DNA of 18,915 bases from an uncultured Actinomyces sp. (GTDB lineage: Bacteria > Actinomycetota > Actinomycetes > Actinomycetales > Actinomycetaceae): the NCBI GenBank assembly GCA_938028585.1, contig CALIZH010000268.1:1-18915 (forward strand), given 5' to 3'. The notes below the pieces were generated by a model, which was not told the DNA's origin, did no database searches, and saw only the letters and a program-made list of their open reading frames with translations. The translations under genes were made by a program, and so were the position numbers. Shown here piece by piece: positions 1 to 9,186 of the stretch (within the stretch, counting starts at the first letter, position 1; each line of letters starts with the position of its first letter).

Positions 1-1067
1 CCGGCCGCAGTACGAGCCTGCTGCAATGCTGCAGCGACCTCGGTTGGATGGTGGGCATAGTCATCAAACAGCCGGCGAGTGCCAACTTGCCCCTTGAACT
101 CAAAGCGCCGAGAAGTTCCAGCGAATGCAGCCAGAGAGTGAGCCATAGTCTGTGCATCGGTTCCCAAGCGAACTCCTGCAATCCACGCCGCACAGGCATT
201 GAGAAGATTGTGAATCCCAGGAACTGTCAGGTGAATTTCGGCCTTCAAATCGCTCCAGGTCAGCAGCGCCGAAGCGGTATGGCCATCAGTATGAGCCTCT
301 TCAATGATGACATCAGCGCTTGAGCCCAAGTCTGCGCTCTCATGACCGGAGCGCGCATAGGTCACGGTATCGATGCCCTGAGTTCGAGCATATCGGGCCA
401 AACGGGCACTTCCACCATCTTCACCGCAGCACACCAGGGTTCCACCCGGGCGCAGACAGCCAACAAAATCAACGAAAACCTGTTCAAAAGCTTCGCGCGA
501 ACCATAGCGATCCAAGTGATCAGGTTCAACATTGGTGACAATCTCAATCCAGGGAGTGTAGTTGAGGAAGGAGCCATCAGATTCATCGGCTTCGGCAACA
601 AAAACATCACCGCTGCCCAAGTAAGCACCCGATCCCAGCTGAGGAATCACCGCACCGACCGCAATCGACGGATCCTCACCGGCATCACGAAGGGCCATCG
701 AAAGCATCGCTGAAGTCGTCGTCTTCCCGTGTGCTCCCGCAACTGCCACAAAACGCATACCGCTTGCAGCCAGAGCCAGAGCCTGGGAACGGTGAATGAC
801 GCTTTGTCCACGTCGACGGGCCTCGGCCAGCTCCGGGTTACTCTCACGCACTGCGGTGGACACAACAACTACAGCGTCAGCAGGAACATGGGCAGCATCA
901 TGACCAACAAACACCTCAATTCCTGCATCACGGAGGTGATCAAGAATGGGAGATTCCTTCTGGTCAGAACCCGAAACCTCAAGACCGCGATCCTTGAGAA
1001 GCTCAGCAACCACTGACATCCCAGCGCCGCCGATACCGATGAGATGGAAGCGATGGGAAGTACTCAC
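1..1067 (-). CDS. murC: UDP-N-acetylmuramate--L-alanine ligase MurC (3' end cut by window edge)
   Basis: Cytoplasmic ATP-dependent ligase that adds L-alanine to UDP-MurNAc, the first amino acid of the peptidoglycan stem. Translating the minus strand gives 355 codons open to the window edge. An N-terminal Rossmann motif LIGIGGAGMS lies at residues 9-18, the Mur-ligase P-loop AGAHGKTTT at about 110-118, a central-domain EADESDGSF at about 159-167, and DDYAHHPTE at about 335-343 in the C-terminal domain. The last 100 or so residues of a usual MurC lie outside. The start is GTG, chosen because it overlaps the murG stop as GTGA (1064-1067) and sits directly before the conserved glycine-rich motif. 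This implies translational coupling to murG. ftsQ and ftsZ would be expected further left. The identification is very secure from the AHGKTTT and DDYAHHPTE motifs. Confidence 0.97.
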   Translation of the reverse strand, partial: MSTSHRFHLIGIGGAGMSVVAELLKDRGLEVSGSDQKESPILDHLRDAGIEVFVGHDAAHVPADAVVVVSTAVRESNPELAEARRRGQSVIHRSQALALAASGMRFVAVAGAHGKTTTSAMLSMALRDAGEDPSIAVGAVIPQLGSGAYLGSGDVFVAEADESDGSFLNYTPWIEIVTNVEPDHLDRYGSREAFEQVFVDFVGCLRPGGTLVCCGEDGGSARLARYARTQGIDTVTYARSGHESADLGSSADVIIEEAHTDGHTASALLTWSDLKAEIHLTVPGIHNLLNACAAWIAGVRLGTDAQTMAHSLAAFAGTSRRFEFKGQVGTRRLFDDYAHHPTEVAAALQQARTAA

Positions 1068-2191
1068 TTCTGTTCCTTCTTCTGAAGAGTCGATTCAATA
1101 AGGTCAGCAAGTTGTTGAGCGCCATCGGGGCGCGCAAGCGCGCGAGATGCGATGGTCATTTCAGAAAGTTTTTCGCTTCCGGGCAGCGGGAAGATCGTGC
1201 CTCGAACGTAATCGGCAGTCAGGTCGTGGTCAGCAACAAGAAGCGCACCACCCTGCGCAACATGATCCGCGGCATTCAGCTTCTGCTCTCCATTACCAAT
1301 GGGCAGTGGAACATACACGCAGGGCAGTCCGAGTGCGGTCATTTCGGCAACCGTACCCGCACCCGAGCGACACACGACCAAATCAGCAACGGCAAGCGCA
1401 TCTTCCATTGTTGAGAGGTAGTCAATGACATGCCAACGATCAGCAACACCTGCTGCTTTCACCGCATCGCGAACCTCTTGGTCCTTCCCCTTGCCGGTGA
1501 GGTGAACGACCTGCACCCCGTCGGGCAGCTCAGCAGCGACTTTCACCATCGCTCGGTTCACATTGAGAGCCCCCAAGGAGCCACCGGTGATGAGCAGAGT
1601 CTGCATATCGGGGTCGACCCCCAACTTCGAGGCCGCCAAGCGGCGCGCAGATTCACGTCCTTCTTCGGTGGTACGAGCGGCGGCAAGAGCCTGGATGGCG
1701 GGACGCAAAGGAAGTCCCGTCACCACAGTTACTCCGTGCTTCGCTTTTAGAGGGGTCGAGGGGAAAGTCAATCCCAAGGCCGATGCCCAGCGTGCACCTA
1801 CTCGGTTGGCAAGCCCGGGACGGGCGTTCTGCTCATGGATGATGATCAGAAGGCTCATCTTTCGTGCGGCAAGGTAGGCGGGAGTAGAAACATATCCGCC
1901 GAAACCAACGAGCGCATCTGCTCCGCTCAGTGCTGAACGGCACTGAGCGATCGCACGCTTCATGCGTCCCGGAAGAGAGAAGAACTGTAGAGAAGGTTTA
2001 CGTGGCAGCGGAACACGCTCAATAGTCACCAACTCGACGCCCGCAGCGGGAACCAGCGTCGTTTCCAGACCTTGAGAGGTTCCCAGAGCAACGACGTCAT
2101 AACCGCGCGAACGGAGTTCCAATGCGGTCGACAGTAAGGGGTTCACGTGCCCAGCGGTGCCGCCACCTGCAAGAACAATTTTCTTTGTCAT
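1064..2191 (-). CDS. murG: UDP-GlcNAc:lipid I N-acetylglucosaminyltransferase MurG
   Basis: Membrane-associated GT-B glycosyltransferase of the inner leaflet that transfers GlcNAc from UDP-GlcNAc to lipid I, giving lipid II. The 375-residue protein has the usual length. The N-terminal GGGTAGHVNP motif is at residues 9-18, HEQN at 119-122, the inter-domain glycine-rich ITGGSLGA at 201-208, and the donor-binding SGAGTVAE at 276-283, followed by PLPIGNGEQKLNA. The ATG start overlaps the TGA of ftsW (ATGA, 2188-2191) and the stop overlaps the murC GTG. Translation is therefore probably coupled on both sides. Nothing is out of line for the family. Confidence 0.98.
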   Translation of the reverse strand: MTKKIVLAGGGTAGHVNPLLSTALELRSRGYDVVALGTSQGLETTLVPAAGVELVTIERVPLPRKPSLQFFSLPGRMKRAIAQCRSALSGADALVGFGGYVSTPAYLAARKMSLLIIIHEQNARPGLANRVGARWASALGLTFPSTPLKAKHGVTVVTGLPLRPAIQALAAARTTEEGRESARRLAASKLGVDPDMQTLLITGGSLGALNVNRAMVKVAAELPDGVQVVHLTGKGKDQEVRDAVKAAGVADRWHVIDYLSTMEDALAVADLVVCRSGAGTVAEMTALGLPCVYVPLPIGNGEQKLNAADHVAQGGALLVADHDLTADYVRGTIFPLPGSEKLSEMTIASRALARPDGAQQLADLIESTLQKKEQK

Positions 2192-3471
2192 CGTGTTCCT
2201 TCCGTAGAACCACCGCTAGCCTTTCCTGCGCGGCGGCGTCGACGCGAAAGCCGCGGGTCGCGTGATGATCCCGCCGAAAATTTCAGTCCCATAGTCATAC
2301 CCGCGTTCTCACGCGCGCAAGCAGCAACCAGTGCAATAGCTGAAATTGTGAAGAGATAGGACGAACCGCCATAAGACACCAGCGGTAGAGGCACGCCAAT
2401 AACCGGACCAAGCCCAGTCACAGACGCAATATTAATAATCGCCTGAATGCCGATCCAAGCAGCGACGCCACCACTGACAATTGTTGCGAAGAACGAGTTT
2501 GTTGAGTGGATGAGCCGTACCATCCCCCAAATCATCAAACAGATGCACGCAACAATGGTCAGCGTCCCCAAGAGGCCAAATTCTTCGCCAATAATTGCCA
2601 AGATGAAGTCGGTATGCGCAGCCTGGAGATAGTTCCATTTTTCTCGAGATGCGCCAGGACCGAGGCCAGTTAGGCCTCCCGAGCCAAGTGCCCACAGCGC
2701 GTGGTCAATCTGTTCGGGAGCTGAAAGGTTACGCGCGGGACGATTCCACGGAAGAACTGCAAGAATTCGCTTCATGCGCGTGGGGTTCTGGAAAACTAGG
2801 AAGACGGCAACTGGAATCGCGGAAAGGAAAATAACTGCAAACCACTTGCGCGGAAGCCGTGCAACCCAGATGGCGCCGAATGCACCTGCAGCCATGACCA
2901 TCGCGGTGCCCATGTCCTTACCGAGCATGACGTCGACAAGAGCACCAAGAATAGGGAGCCCTACCGTGACTGCCATCTGTCGCCAGTCATTGCGGCGAGC
3001 GCCTTCCCGCGACAGTGAGCGTGCCAAGGCAACGATCAACGCCAGTTTGAGAAACTCCGAGGGCTGGAATGTTCCAAGTCCGGGAAGCGACACCCAGTTA
3101 GTGTTTCCGCCCTGCGATGCCGCCAGTGGCGTCATGACTAGTGCCTGAAAAAACAGGGCTGCAAGATAAATGACCGGCGCAAGGCGGTACCACACTGCCG
3201 AGGGGATCCTTTGGATAAAAATCGCCGCAAGCAGGAAGGAGACGCCAATAATGAGCAGCTGCCGCAAGAATGCCGCGTAGGGGCTGCCACCACTGGCGAT
3301 AGTTGTAACGGCAGAAGCTGAAAACCCCATCACCAAACCGAAAACGGTCAAAATGAGCGCGGGAATAACGATCAGATAGTAGGTGGCGACAGGCGAATAC
3401 ACCCGATCTCCACGTTCTTTCGACGCGAATTCGAAACGCGGGATATGCAGGCGCTCCAGTAGGGAGCTCAT
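2188..3471 (-). CDS. ftsW: Septal peptidoglycan polymerase FtsW (SEDS family)
   Basis: SEDS-family glycosyltransferase of the cytoplasmic membrane that polymerises lipid II at the septum together with the class B PBP FtsI. The 427 residues show about ten hydrophobic segments. Family motifs are GGNTNWVSLPGLGTFQPSEF near 121-140, the loop HTDFILAIIGEEFG near 286-299 that carries the catalytic acidic residue of SEDS proteins, and GVPLPLVSYGGSS at 359-371. The tail after residue 400 is basic and Arg/Gly-rich, as in other actinobacterial FtsW. I start at the ATG that overlaps the murD stop (ATGA, 3468-3471). An in-frame TTG at 3483 would add four residues but lacks a better ribosome site. A RodA identity is unlikely given the dcw position between murD and murG. 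Confidence 0.96.
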   Translation of the reverse strand: MSSLLERLHIPRFEFASKERGDRVYSPVATYYLIVIPALILTVFGLVMGFSASAVTTIASGGSPYAAFLRQLLIIGVSFLLAAIFIQRIPSAVWYRLAPVIYLAALFFQALVMTPLAASQGGNTNWVSLPGLGTFQPSEFLKLALIVALARSLSREGARRNDWRQMAVTVGLPILGALVDVMLGKDMGTAMVMAAGAFGAIWVARLPRKWFAVIFLSAIPVAVFLVFQNPTRMKRILAVLPWNRPARNLSAPEQIDHALWALGSGGLTGLGPGASREKWNYLQAAHTDFILAIIGEEFGLLGTLTIVACICLMIWGMVRLIHSTNSFFATIVSGGVAAWIGIQAIINIASVTGLGPVIGVPLPLVSYGGSSYLFTISAIALVAACARENAGMTMGLKFSAGSSRDPRLSRRRRRAGKASGGSTEGTR

Positions 3472-4922
3472 TGCGCCGCCCAATTCGCTTCAAGACGTTT
3501 CACCGCATCGCGGAAAACATCCCCACGTTGCGCATAGGAACGGAACTGATCCCAAGATGCACACGCCGGGGCGAGCACAACAGTATCTCCCGGGCGGGAC
3601 AGAGCCACGGCCTCGTTAACGACAGAGAACATCCAGTCCTCATGCCCGTCGACCTCAACGAAGGGAACTTGAGGTGCTCGCTGGCGCAGCGCGTTCACAA
3701 TCGCACTGCGATCCTTGCCAATGACAACAACCCCTCGAAGAAGAGGAGCAACGCGAGCAACCAGGTCGCCAAACTCTTGGCCCTTCGTATCTCCTCCTGC
3801 GATCCAAACCGCAGTGCCAGGAGTAATTCCAGACAGCGAAGCTACAGCCGCATGGGCATTTGTCGCCTTAGAGTCATCAATCCAAGTGACATCGGCTGCA
3901 TGTGAAATTACTGCACGTCGGTGATGAGCGGGGGTAAAGCTTCGAAGACCTTTCGCAACTGCTTCTGGTGGAACGCCAAAGGCGCGCGCAAGACCGGCTG
4001 CAGCGGTTGCATCCATACGCGCAGCATCCGTAACACCGTCATGGTAGGCAACGCGAAGGTCATCAACTTCAGCTAAGAATTGGGCCTGCATATGGCGTTT
4101 CTCGACAAAAGCACGCTCAACGAGCGCGTCCTCAACCCAACCAACCTGAGAGATTGAGGGGATCCCCAAGGTCAATCCAATTGCCCGGGCTCCATCAACG
4201 ACATCGGCCTCGGCGACCATGTTCTCCACGGTGATATCGGATGCGGGATAGAAACAGGCTTTTTGAGTCAGGTGATAGACCTTCGCCTTATCTGCTGCAT
4301 AGGCCTGTGCGCTGCCGTGCCAATCAAGATGATCGGCGTCGACATTCAGACACACAGAAGCCAATGGAGAAACAGTCGAAACAGTATGCAGCTGGAAGGA
4401 TGAGAGCTCGACAGCGAAGACCGTTGCATCGGTATCAATGGCTTCACAAATGGGAAGGCCGATATTGCCAACTTCGACGGCGTTCTCACCTGCTGCTCGC
4501 AGCATCGCTCCCAGCATTCCAACCGTCGTGGTCTTGCCGTTAGTTCCAGTGACGCATAGCCACGGACGGCCTGCGTGCTCGGAATCTTCTTGAAGACGCC
4601 AGGCCAGTTCGACCTCGCCAATCAGTTCGACACCAGCATTTATTGCCGCCGGAAAAATGGGATGGTGAGCGGGGATTCCCGGAGAGACAACAATGCAATC
4701 CGGCTTCCAATCGATGACCGCCTGAGCGAGCGCATCAGAATCAGCTTCGCTGACAAACTCGACATTCGCGTCGTTTTCAGACTGGTCATCCTCGCGGGCT
4801 CTCCCGTCGAAGGCACACAGCTGCGCACCGCGTTTTACAAGTGCGTGTGCTGACGCCTTCCCAGACGCTCCCCAACCGAGGATTGCAAAGCGGCCCTGCC
4901 AATTCACAGTTGTGACACCCAT
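3468..4922 (-). CDS. murD: UDP-N-acetylmuramoyl-L-alanine--D-glutamate ligase MurD
   Basis: Cytoplasmic ligase that adds D-glutamate to UDP-MurNAc-L-Ala. In the 484 residues the N-terminal nucleotide fold has AILGWGASGKA near 13-23, the P-loop VTGTNGKTTT is at 124-133, ELSSFQL at 172-178, and the C-terminal domain has DDSKATN at 349-355 and LAPACASWDQF at 450-460, all diagnostic of MurD. Two starts are plausible. The ATG at 4922 overlaps the end of mraY by 19 bases. A GTG at 4907 would give a GTGA overlap with the mraY stop like the other junctions of the operon, and would drop five residues ahead of the conserved region. I keep the ATG but cannot decide from sequence alone. Confidence 0.97.
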   Translation of the reverse strand: MGVTTVNWQGRFAILGWGASGKASAHALVKRGAQLCAFDGRAREDDQSENDANVEFVSEADSDALAQAVIDWKPDCIVVSPGIPAHHPIFPAAINAGVELIGEVELAWRLQEDSEHAGRPWLCVTGTNGKTTTVGMLGAMLRAAGENAVEVGNIGLPICEAIDTDATVFAVELSSFQLHTVSTVSPLASVCLNVDADHLDWHGSAQAYAADKAKVYHLTQKACFYPASDITVENMVAEADVVDGARAIGLTLGIPSISQVGWVEDALVERAFVEKRHMQAQFLAEVDDLRVAYHDGVTDAARMDATAAAGLARAFGVPPEAVAKGLRSFTPAHHRRAVISHAADVTWIDDSKATNAHAAVASLSGITPGTAVWIAGGDTKGQEFGDLVARVAPLLRGVVVIGKDRSAIVNALRQRAPQVPFVEVDGHEDWMFSVVNEAVALSRPGDTVVLAPACASWDQFRSYAQRGDVFRDAVKRLEANWAAQ

Positions 4923-5989
4923 TCCGCGTAGAAGAGACCAACTCCCATCACTGCGAAAAGCGCTGCGATGAGCCAGAAGCGAATAACGATGGTGATTTCT
5001 TTCCAGCCCTTGAGCTCAAAGTGATGGTGCAAAGGAGCCATTCTGAAAACACGCTTGTGCGTGAGTTTGAAGACGCCGATCTGGATGACATCCGAAAGAG
5101 TCGTAATGACGTAGAGTCCGCCAATCAAAATTGCAAGGAACTCAGTGTCGGTCAGGATCGAAACACCGGCGATAGCCGCACCGATGGCCTGCGAGCCGGT
5201 GTCGCCCATGAAGATCTGGGCGGGCGAGGCATTCCACCATAGGAAACCTGCCAAGGCACCAACCAAAGAGGAGCAGAAAATTGCGATGGAAAGAGGATCC
5301 CGGGTGTCGTAGCATGCGGCAACGTTGACCGTGTCCCCCCAGCAGGACTGAAGCAGCTGGAAGTACGAAATGAAGGTGTAGGAGACGAAAACAAAAATAC
5401 CTGCGCCGGCGGCCAAGCCATCCAAGCCATCGGTCAAGTTCACTGCGTTGGACCAGGCCGCAACGATGAAGTTCACCCACAAGACAATGAGGATGACGGC
5501 CGCGACAATCCCCCACTGGGTGAAGGTCAATCCGAGGGGGCGAGCAAGAGAAATATCAAAAATACCCGGAGTACGACCGTGAACATTCGGAATCGTCAAA
5601 ATACCCCACGTGAACAGCGAGGCAATAGCAACTTGTCCAACGATCTTTGCCCATGCGTGCAGGCCAAGCGAACGCTGATGCATGATTTTTAGTGCGTCAT
5701 CAAGCAGTCCGATAAACCCGATTCCCACGAAAAGGAAGACCAAAAGGATTCCCGACCACGAGGGAAGTCCACCGTTAATCAGTGTTCCGATAAACCACGC
5801 AGCGACAGTGGCGAAAATGATGACAACGCCACCCATTGTCGGGGTGCCACGCTTCGTCATATGCGACGTCGGGCCGTCTTGGCGAATGAACTGTCCGTAA
5901 TGGTTGTGTACCAAGTAGCGGATGAACAGCGGGGTGAGCGAAATTGAGAGGACTAGACCAACTGCAAAGGCAATAATGAGTCCAATCAT
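4904..5989 (-). CDS. mraY: Phospho-N-acetylmuramoyl-pentapeptide transferase MraY
   Basis: Polytopic membrane enzyme that transfers phospho-MurNAc-pentapeptide to undecaprenyl phosphate, making lipid I. The 361 residues contain about ten membrane segments. The active-site landmarks are the Asp-Asp pair at 97-98 (LLDDALK), NLTDGLDG at 184-191, NASPAQIFMGDTGS at 253-266 and the PLHHHFE loop at 319-325. The N-terminal GTPTMGG segment at 48-54 is also conserved. The ATG overlaps the murF TGA as ATGA (5986-5989), so it is read from the same message and probably translationally coupled. The length and motifs are textbook for actinobacterial MraY. Confidence 0.98.
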   Translation of the reverse strand: MIGLIIAFAVGLVLSISLTPLFIRYLVHNHYGQFIRQDGPTSHMTKRGTPTMGGVVIIFATVAAWFIGTLINGGLPSWSGILLVFLFVGIGFIGLLDDALKIMHQRSLGLHAWAKIVGQVAIASLFTWGILTIPNVHGRTPGIFDISLARPLGLTFTQWGIVAAVILIVLWVNFIVAAWSNAVNLTDGLDGLAAGAGIFVFVSYTFISYFQLLQSCWGDTVNVAACYDTRDPLSIAIFCSSLVGALAGFLWWNASPAQIFMGDTGSQAIGAAIAGVSILTDTEFLAILIGGLYVITTLSDVIQIGVFKLTHKRVFRMAPLHHHFELKGWKEITIVIRFWLIAALFAVMGVGLFYAEWVSQL

Positions 5990-7380
5990 AAAGTGCCCTC
6001 CTCCACTAGGTGATCGGCGACTTTCCAGGCACCGGAGCCATTCGAGCCCTTGATGAACACAACAGAATTATCTTCCAGTATGCCGTCTAATGCACTAAGT
6101 ACCTCGTCAACATTCCGCAGGTGACGGTGAGTGTGGTCCTCGCCTCGCTCAGTGAAGTAGTACTGCGAGTCCTCTCCCAGCGCAAGAACACAATCGGCCC
6201 CCGCTTCATCGAAGAAGCGTGCAACCTGTTCATGGGTGCTTTGTGAGGCTTCACCAAGTTCAAGCATTCCGCCGGCAACGGCGACCAACTGCCGACCCGC
6301 CGCCAAATCTCCAGCGGCTTTACATCCCGCGCGGAAAGAATCTAGGTTCGCGTTGTAGGAATCATCGATAAGAGTCACTTTCTTACCCTTGAGGGTAAGT
6401 TCATGGATGCTCATTCGATGTGGGCTGGCTGGCCTGCGGCCCTCAACAGCGGCGCAGGCTTGATCAAGATCAATTCCGAGCGTCCACGCTCCGGTAATTG
6501 CAGCAAGCGCATTGGCAACATGGTGAATACCAACAAGCCCAAGGTGCACAGGGAGCACTCGCCCATTGAGGTGGAGTTCGAAAGAAGCCTTCCCCTGTTC
6601 ATCGAGGGAAATCGCGTGGGCGCTGCTATCTGCCTGGCGATTTCCCGAGGCCGAGAAGGTGACCACTCGCCCGGGTGCGTGAGCGGCCATCTCCATGACG
6701 TGCGGGTCGTCAAAGTTCAAGATCGAGGTTCCAGATGGCAGGAGCCCCTGAATCAGCTCAGCCTTGGCATCGCGTACGCCCTCAACAGAGCCGAAGCCCC
6801 CAAGGTGCGCATGCCCGACCATCAGTTCAATTCCGGCATCAGGTGGGGCAATTCGCGTGAGATAGGCGATGTGTCCAGGTCCAGAGGCTCCCATTTCCAG
6901 AACAAGGTGGCGTGTCGATTCATCGGCACGCAGAACCGTGAGAGGAAGTCCGACTTCATTATTAAAAGACAGCTGAGGAGCAACGGTCGGGGCATCGGCG
7001 CGCATGATCGCCGCAAGAAGGTCTTTGGTCGTTGTTTTTCCCACCGAACCGGTCATTGCGATCACGTCCATTTTCTGGTGCGAACGCAAATCTGAAAGGT
7101 AGGCCCGAGCCAATTCGCCCAGCGCGATCGTCGAGTCCTCGACAAGGATCTGCGTCAAAGGCGAGTCACACAGGTGTTCAACGATTGCCGCCACCGCGCC
7201 ATTGCGCTCAGCTGCGTCCAGATAGTCGTGGCCATCGCTATTTTCCCCACGCCGAGCCACAAAGAGAGAGCCTTGACGAATTTCTCGTGAATCCGTTTCA
7301 ACTGTCCCGGTGACCTCGACGTCGTTTCCGTGGAGCTGTGCGCCCAATGCTTGAGCGATCCAGCGACTGGACCTATGCAT
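5986..7380 (-). CDS. murF: UDP-MurNAc-tripeptide--D-Ala-D-Ala ligase MurF
   Basis: Cytoplasmic ligase that adds the D-Ala-D-Ala dipeptide to complete the UDP-MurNAc-pentapeptide. The 464 residues have the N-terminal TDSREIRQGSLFVA segment near 29-42, the P-loop TGSVGKTTT at 110-118, the MurF-type SFNNEVGLPLT at 138-148, and the C-terminal SPHRM and DDSYNAN motifs near 319-345. The SFNNEVGLPLT motif and the lack of a MurE-type DNPR motif separate it from MurE. The segment usually read as SYNANPDS has Leu in place of Pro here. An AAGGAG ribosome site lies four bases before the ATG. The gene follows ftsI after 42 bases; in most actinobacteria murE would sit between them. Confidence 0.97.
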   Translation of the reverse strand: MHRSSRWIAQALGAQLHGNDVEVTGTVETDSREIRQGSLFVARRGENSDGHDYLDAAERNGAVAAIVEHLCDSPLTQILVEDSTIALGELARAYLSDLRSHQKMDVIAMTGSVGKTTTKDLLAAIMRADAPTVAPQLSFNNEVGLPLTVLRADESTRHLVLEMGASGPGHIAYLTRIAPPDAGIELMVGHAHLGGFGSVEGVRDAKAELIQGLLPSGTSILNFDDPHVMEMAAHAPGRVVTFSASGNRQADSSAHAISLDEQGKASFELHLNGRVLPVHLGLVGIHHVANALAAITGAWTLGIDLDQACAAVEGRRPASPHRMSIHELTLKGKKVTLIDDSYNANLDSFRAGCKAAGDLAAGRQLVAVAGGMLELGEASQSTHEQVARFFDEAGADCVLALGEDSQYYFTERGEDHTHRHLRNVDEVLSALDGILEDNSVVFIKGSNGSGAWKVADHLVEEGTL

Positions 7381-7422
7381 TCTTCTCCTTAGGGTCTACC
7401 CAACGGTCTGGACACTAGCCTA

Positions 7423-9186
7423 CTAGGGTGTCGTGGGATACAGCTGGGCACTTTCTGTAGACGCGGGGATCCCGAGGTTGCGAACAGCCTCGGTCGTGAC
7501 TTCACTCCACAGCGGTGCGGCCGCATCAGAGGACAAAAAAGCAACACGCGGGTTGTACAGGACAACCGAAATAGCCAAGCGCGGTGATTCCGCTGGAACC
7601 AGACCAGCAGTGTTCGAAACGACCGCATCCGCGCCATTGACTTTAATATCTGCAGTACCCGTCTTGACTGCCACGCGGTAGCCTTCAACCTTTGCGAGTT
7701 GACCGGTACCCTGCTTATCCATAACAACAGATTCCATCATGGTGATGAGTTCTTTTGAACGATCCGCGGACATCACTTGCTTGGGTTGCGGCGAGACAGT
7801 CTTCTCAGTTCGCCCCTTTGAATCAGTTGTCGAATCGATAATTCGCGGCGCAATCATGACCCCGCGGTTTCCGATTGCCTGGATGAACTGATTCTGCTGG
7901 ATCGCCGTGATCGCGTAGGACTGTCCGAACATCATGGTGTAGCGGTCTCGGCCTTGAATATTGTCGAAATCTCGCATGATGCCCTGAGACTCGCCCGCCA
8001 ACTCGATTCCAGTGGGCTGGTTAAGACCCATCTTCGTCATGAAGTCGTAGCGATCACGATCGCCCACCTGCTCGCCAATCTCAATCGTTCCAACGTTCGA
8101 GGATTCCGCAAGGATACCGGTCGACGTCAAAGTCTCAGTTCCGTGCTCGTGGTAATCCTTGATCGGACCGCCGGCATCGGGAGGGTTAATGCTATACGGG
8201 ACGCTGTATTGACTCGTTGGCGTAGTCGTTCCCTTTTCCAGGGCCGAGGCCACAGTTAGCAGCTTGCCCACCGAACCCGGTTCGTAGGGAGCCTGCACCC
8301 CCATGACAGATTGAGGTTTTGCGGCATCCGGCGTCGTGGACCCCGAATCGGCAAGAACAAGAATACGTCCCGTCGACACATCAGAAATGACGACGACTCC
8401 CCAGTCCGCATTGTGCTTACGAACACGAGCATCCAAAGCATCTTGAACCAAGTGTTGAAGATCTGCATGGAGGGTCGTACGGACCGATCCTCCGTCTTGA
8501 GGCTCCTTTGTGACCTTCTTTCCACCGGGCATCACCGCGCCGTTGGGAGAGATCTCATAGGCCTCTTCTCCAGAGGTTCCCTGCAAGAAATTATTGAAAT
8601 AGGCCTCCAAGCCAGAGACACCGTCTCCTTCGGCATTGACGGCGCCCACGATCGGACCGGCTGTATTGCCATTGGGATAGGTCCGGTCAAAGACCGCTTC
8701 CCATTCAATACCGGTAATGTCGAGCTTGCGGATTTCGCGATAGGTGACCGCATCGACATTCTTTTTCAGATAGACGTAGGTCGAATCCCCGAGCATCATG
8801 CCGCCCAGTTCCGCTTGGCTGATACCCAGGAGAGGAGAGAGCTGTTTCGCGGCCTCAGCCGGACCACGGCCGACAACATTGCCGTTGTCATCTTTATGCT
8901 CGTAGGTCGTAATCGCTTTCTGATTCACCGCAATGTGGTAGGCCTGAACCGAATCGGCCAGAACAACACCGTTAACGTCAAGAATTTCCCCGCGTTTTGC
9001 GCCAATTTCACTGACGGCAGTACGCACTCGCTCACCCTCGGAGGCAAGGGTCGAGCTTTGGAATACCTGAATAACGACGAGCTGGATAACACAGAACGCA
9101 AATCCCAAGAACAGAAGCCCGGACATCCAATTCGCACGATGAGGCGAAGTGTCTGGCGCCTTGAAAATGCGTCGCCACCAGCTCAT
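7423..9186 (-). CDS. ftsI: Division-specific class B penicillin-binding protein FtsI (PBP3)
   Basis: Septal transpeptidase that cross-links peptidoglycan made by FtsW and is a target of beta-lactams. The 587-residue protein has a short cytoplasmic tail, one membrane segment at about 22-43, and the class B dimerisation motif GAKRGEILDVNG at about 62-73. The transpeptidase triad is SVGK (Ser305 to Lys308), SSN (362-364) and KTGT (508-511). There is no C-terminal PASTA repeat; the protein ends about 75 residues after the KTG motif. The ATG overlaps the stop of the ftsL-like gene (ATGA, 9183-9186). It ends with TAG 42 bases before murF. Identification is secure from the triad and position. Confidence 0.96.
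   Translation of the reverse strand: MSWWRRIFKAPDTSPHRANWMSGLLFLGFAFCVIQLVVIQVFQSSTLASEGERVRTAVSEIGAKRGEILDVNGVVLADSVQAYHIAVNQKAITTYEHKDDNGNVVGRGPAEAAKQLSPLLGISQAELGGMMLGDSTYVYLKKNVDAVTYREIRKLDITGIEWEAVFDRTYPNGNTAGPIVGAVNAEGDGVSGLEAYFNNFLQGTSGEEAYEISPNGAVMPGGKKVTKEPQDGGSVRTTLHADLQHLVQDALDARVRKHNADWGVVVISDVSTGRILVLADSGSTTPDAAKPQSVMGVQAPYEPGSVGKLLTVASALEKGTTTPTSQYSVPYSINPPDAGGPIKDYHEHGTETLTSTGILAESSNVGTIEIGEQVGDRDRYDFMTKMGLNQPTGIELAGESQGIMRDFDNIQGRDRYTMMFGQSYAITAIQQNQFIQAIGNRGVMIAPRIIDSTTDSKGRTEKTVSPQPKQVMSADRSKELITMMESVVMDKQGTGQLAKVEGYRVAVKTGTADIKVNGADAVVSNTAGLVPAESPRLAISVVLYNPRVAFLSSDAAAPLWSEVTTEAVRNLGIPASTESAQLYPTTP

Noticed and set aside
48..1016. Plus-strand frames in the first kilobase
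   Set aside because: They are antisense to murC, whose minus-strand frame is open from 1067 to the window edge with all MurC motifs.
6403..7095. 230-codon open frame on the plus strand opposite murF
   Set aside because: Antisense shadow of the MurF P-loop and central domain; composition is not protein-like.
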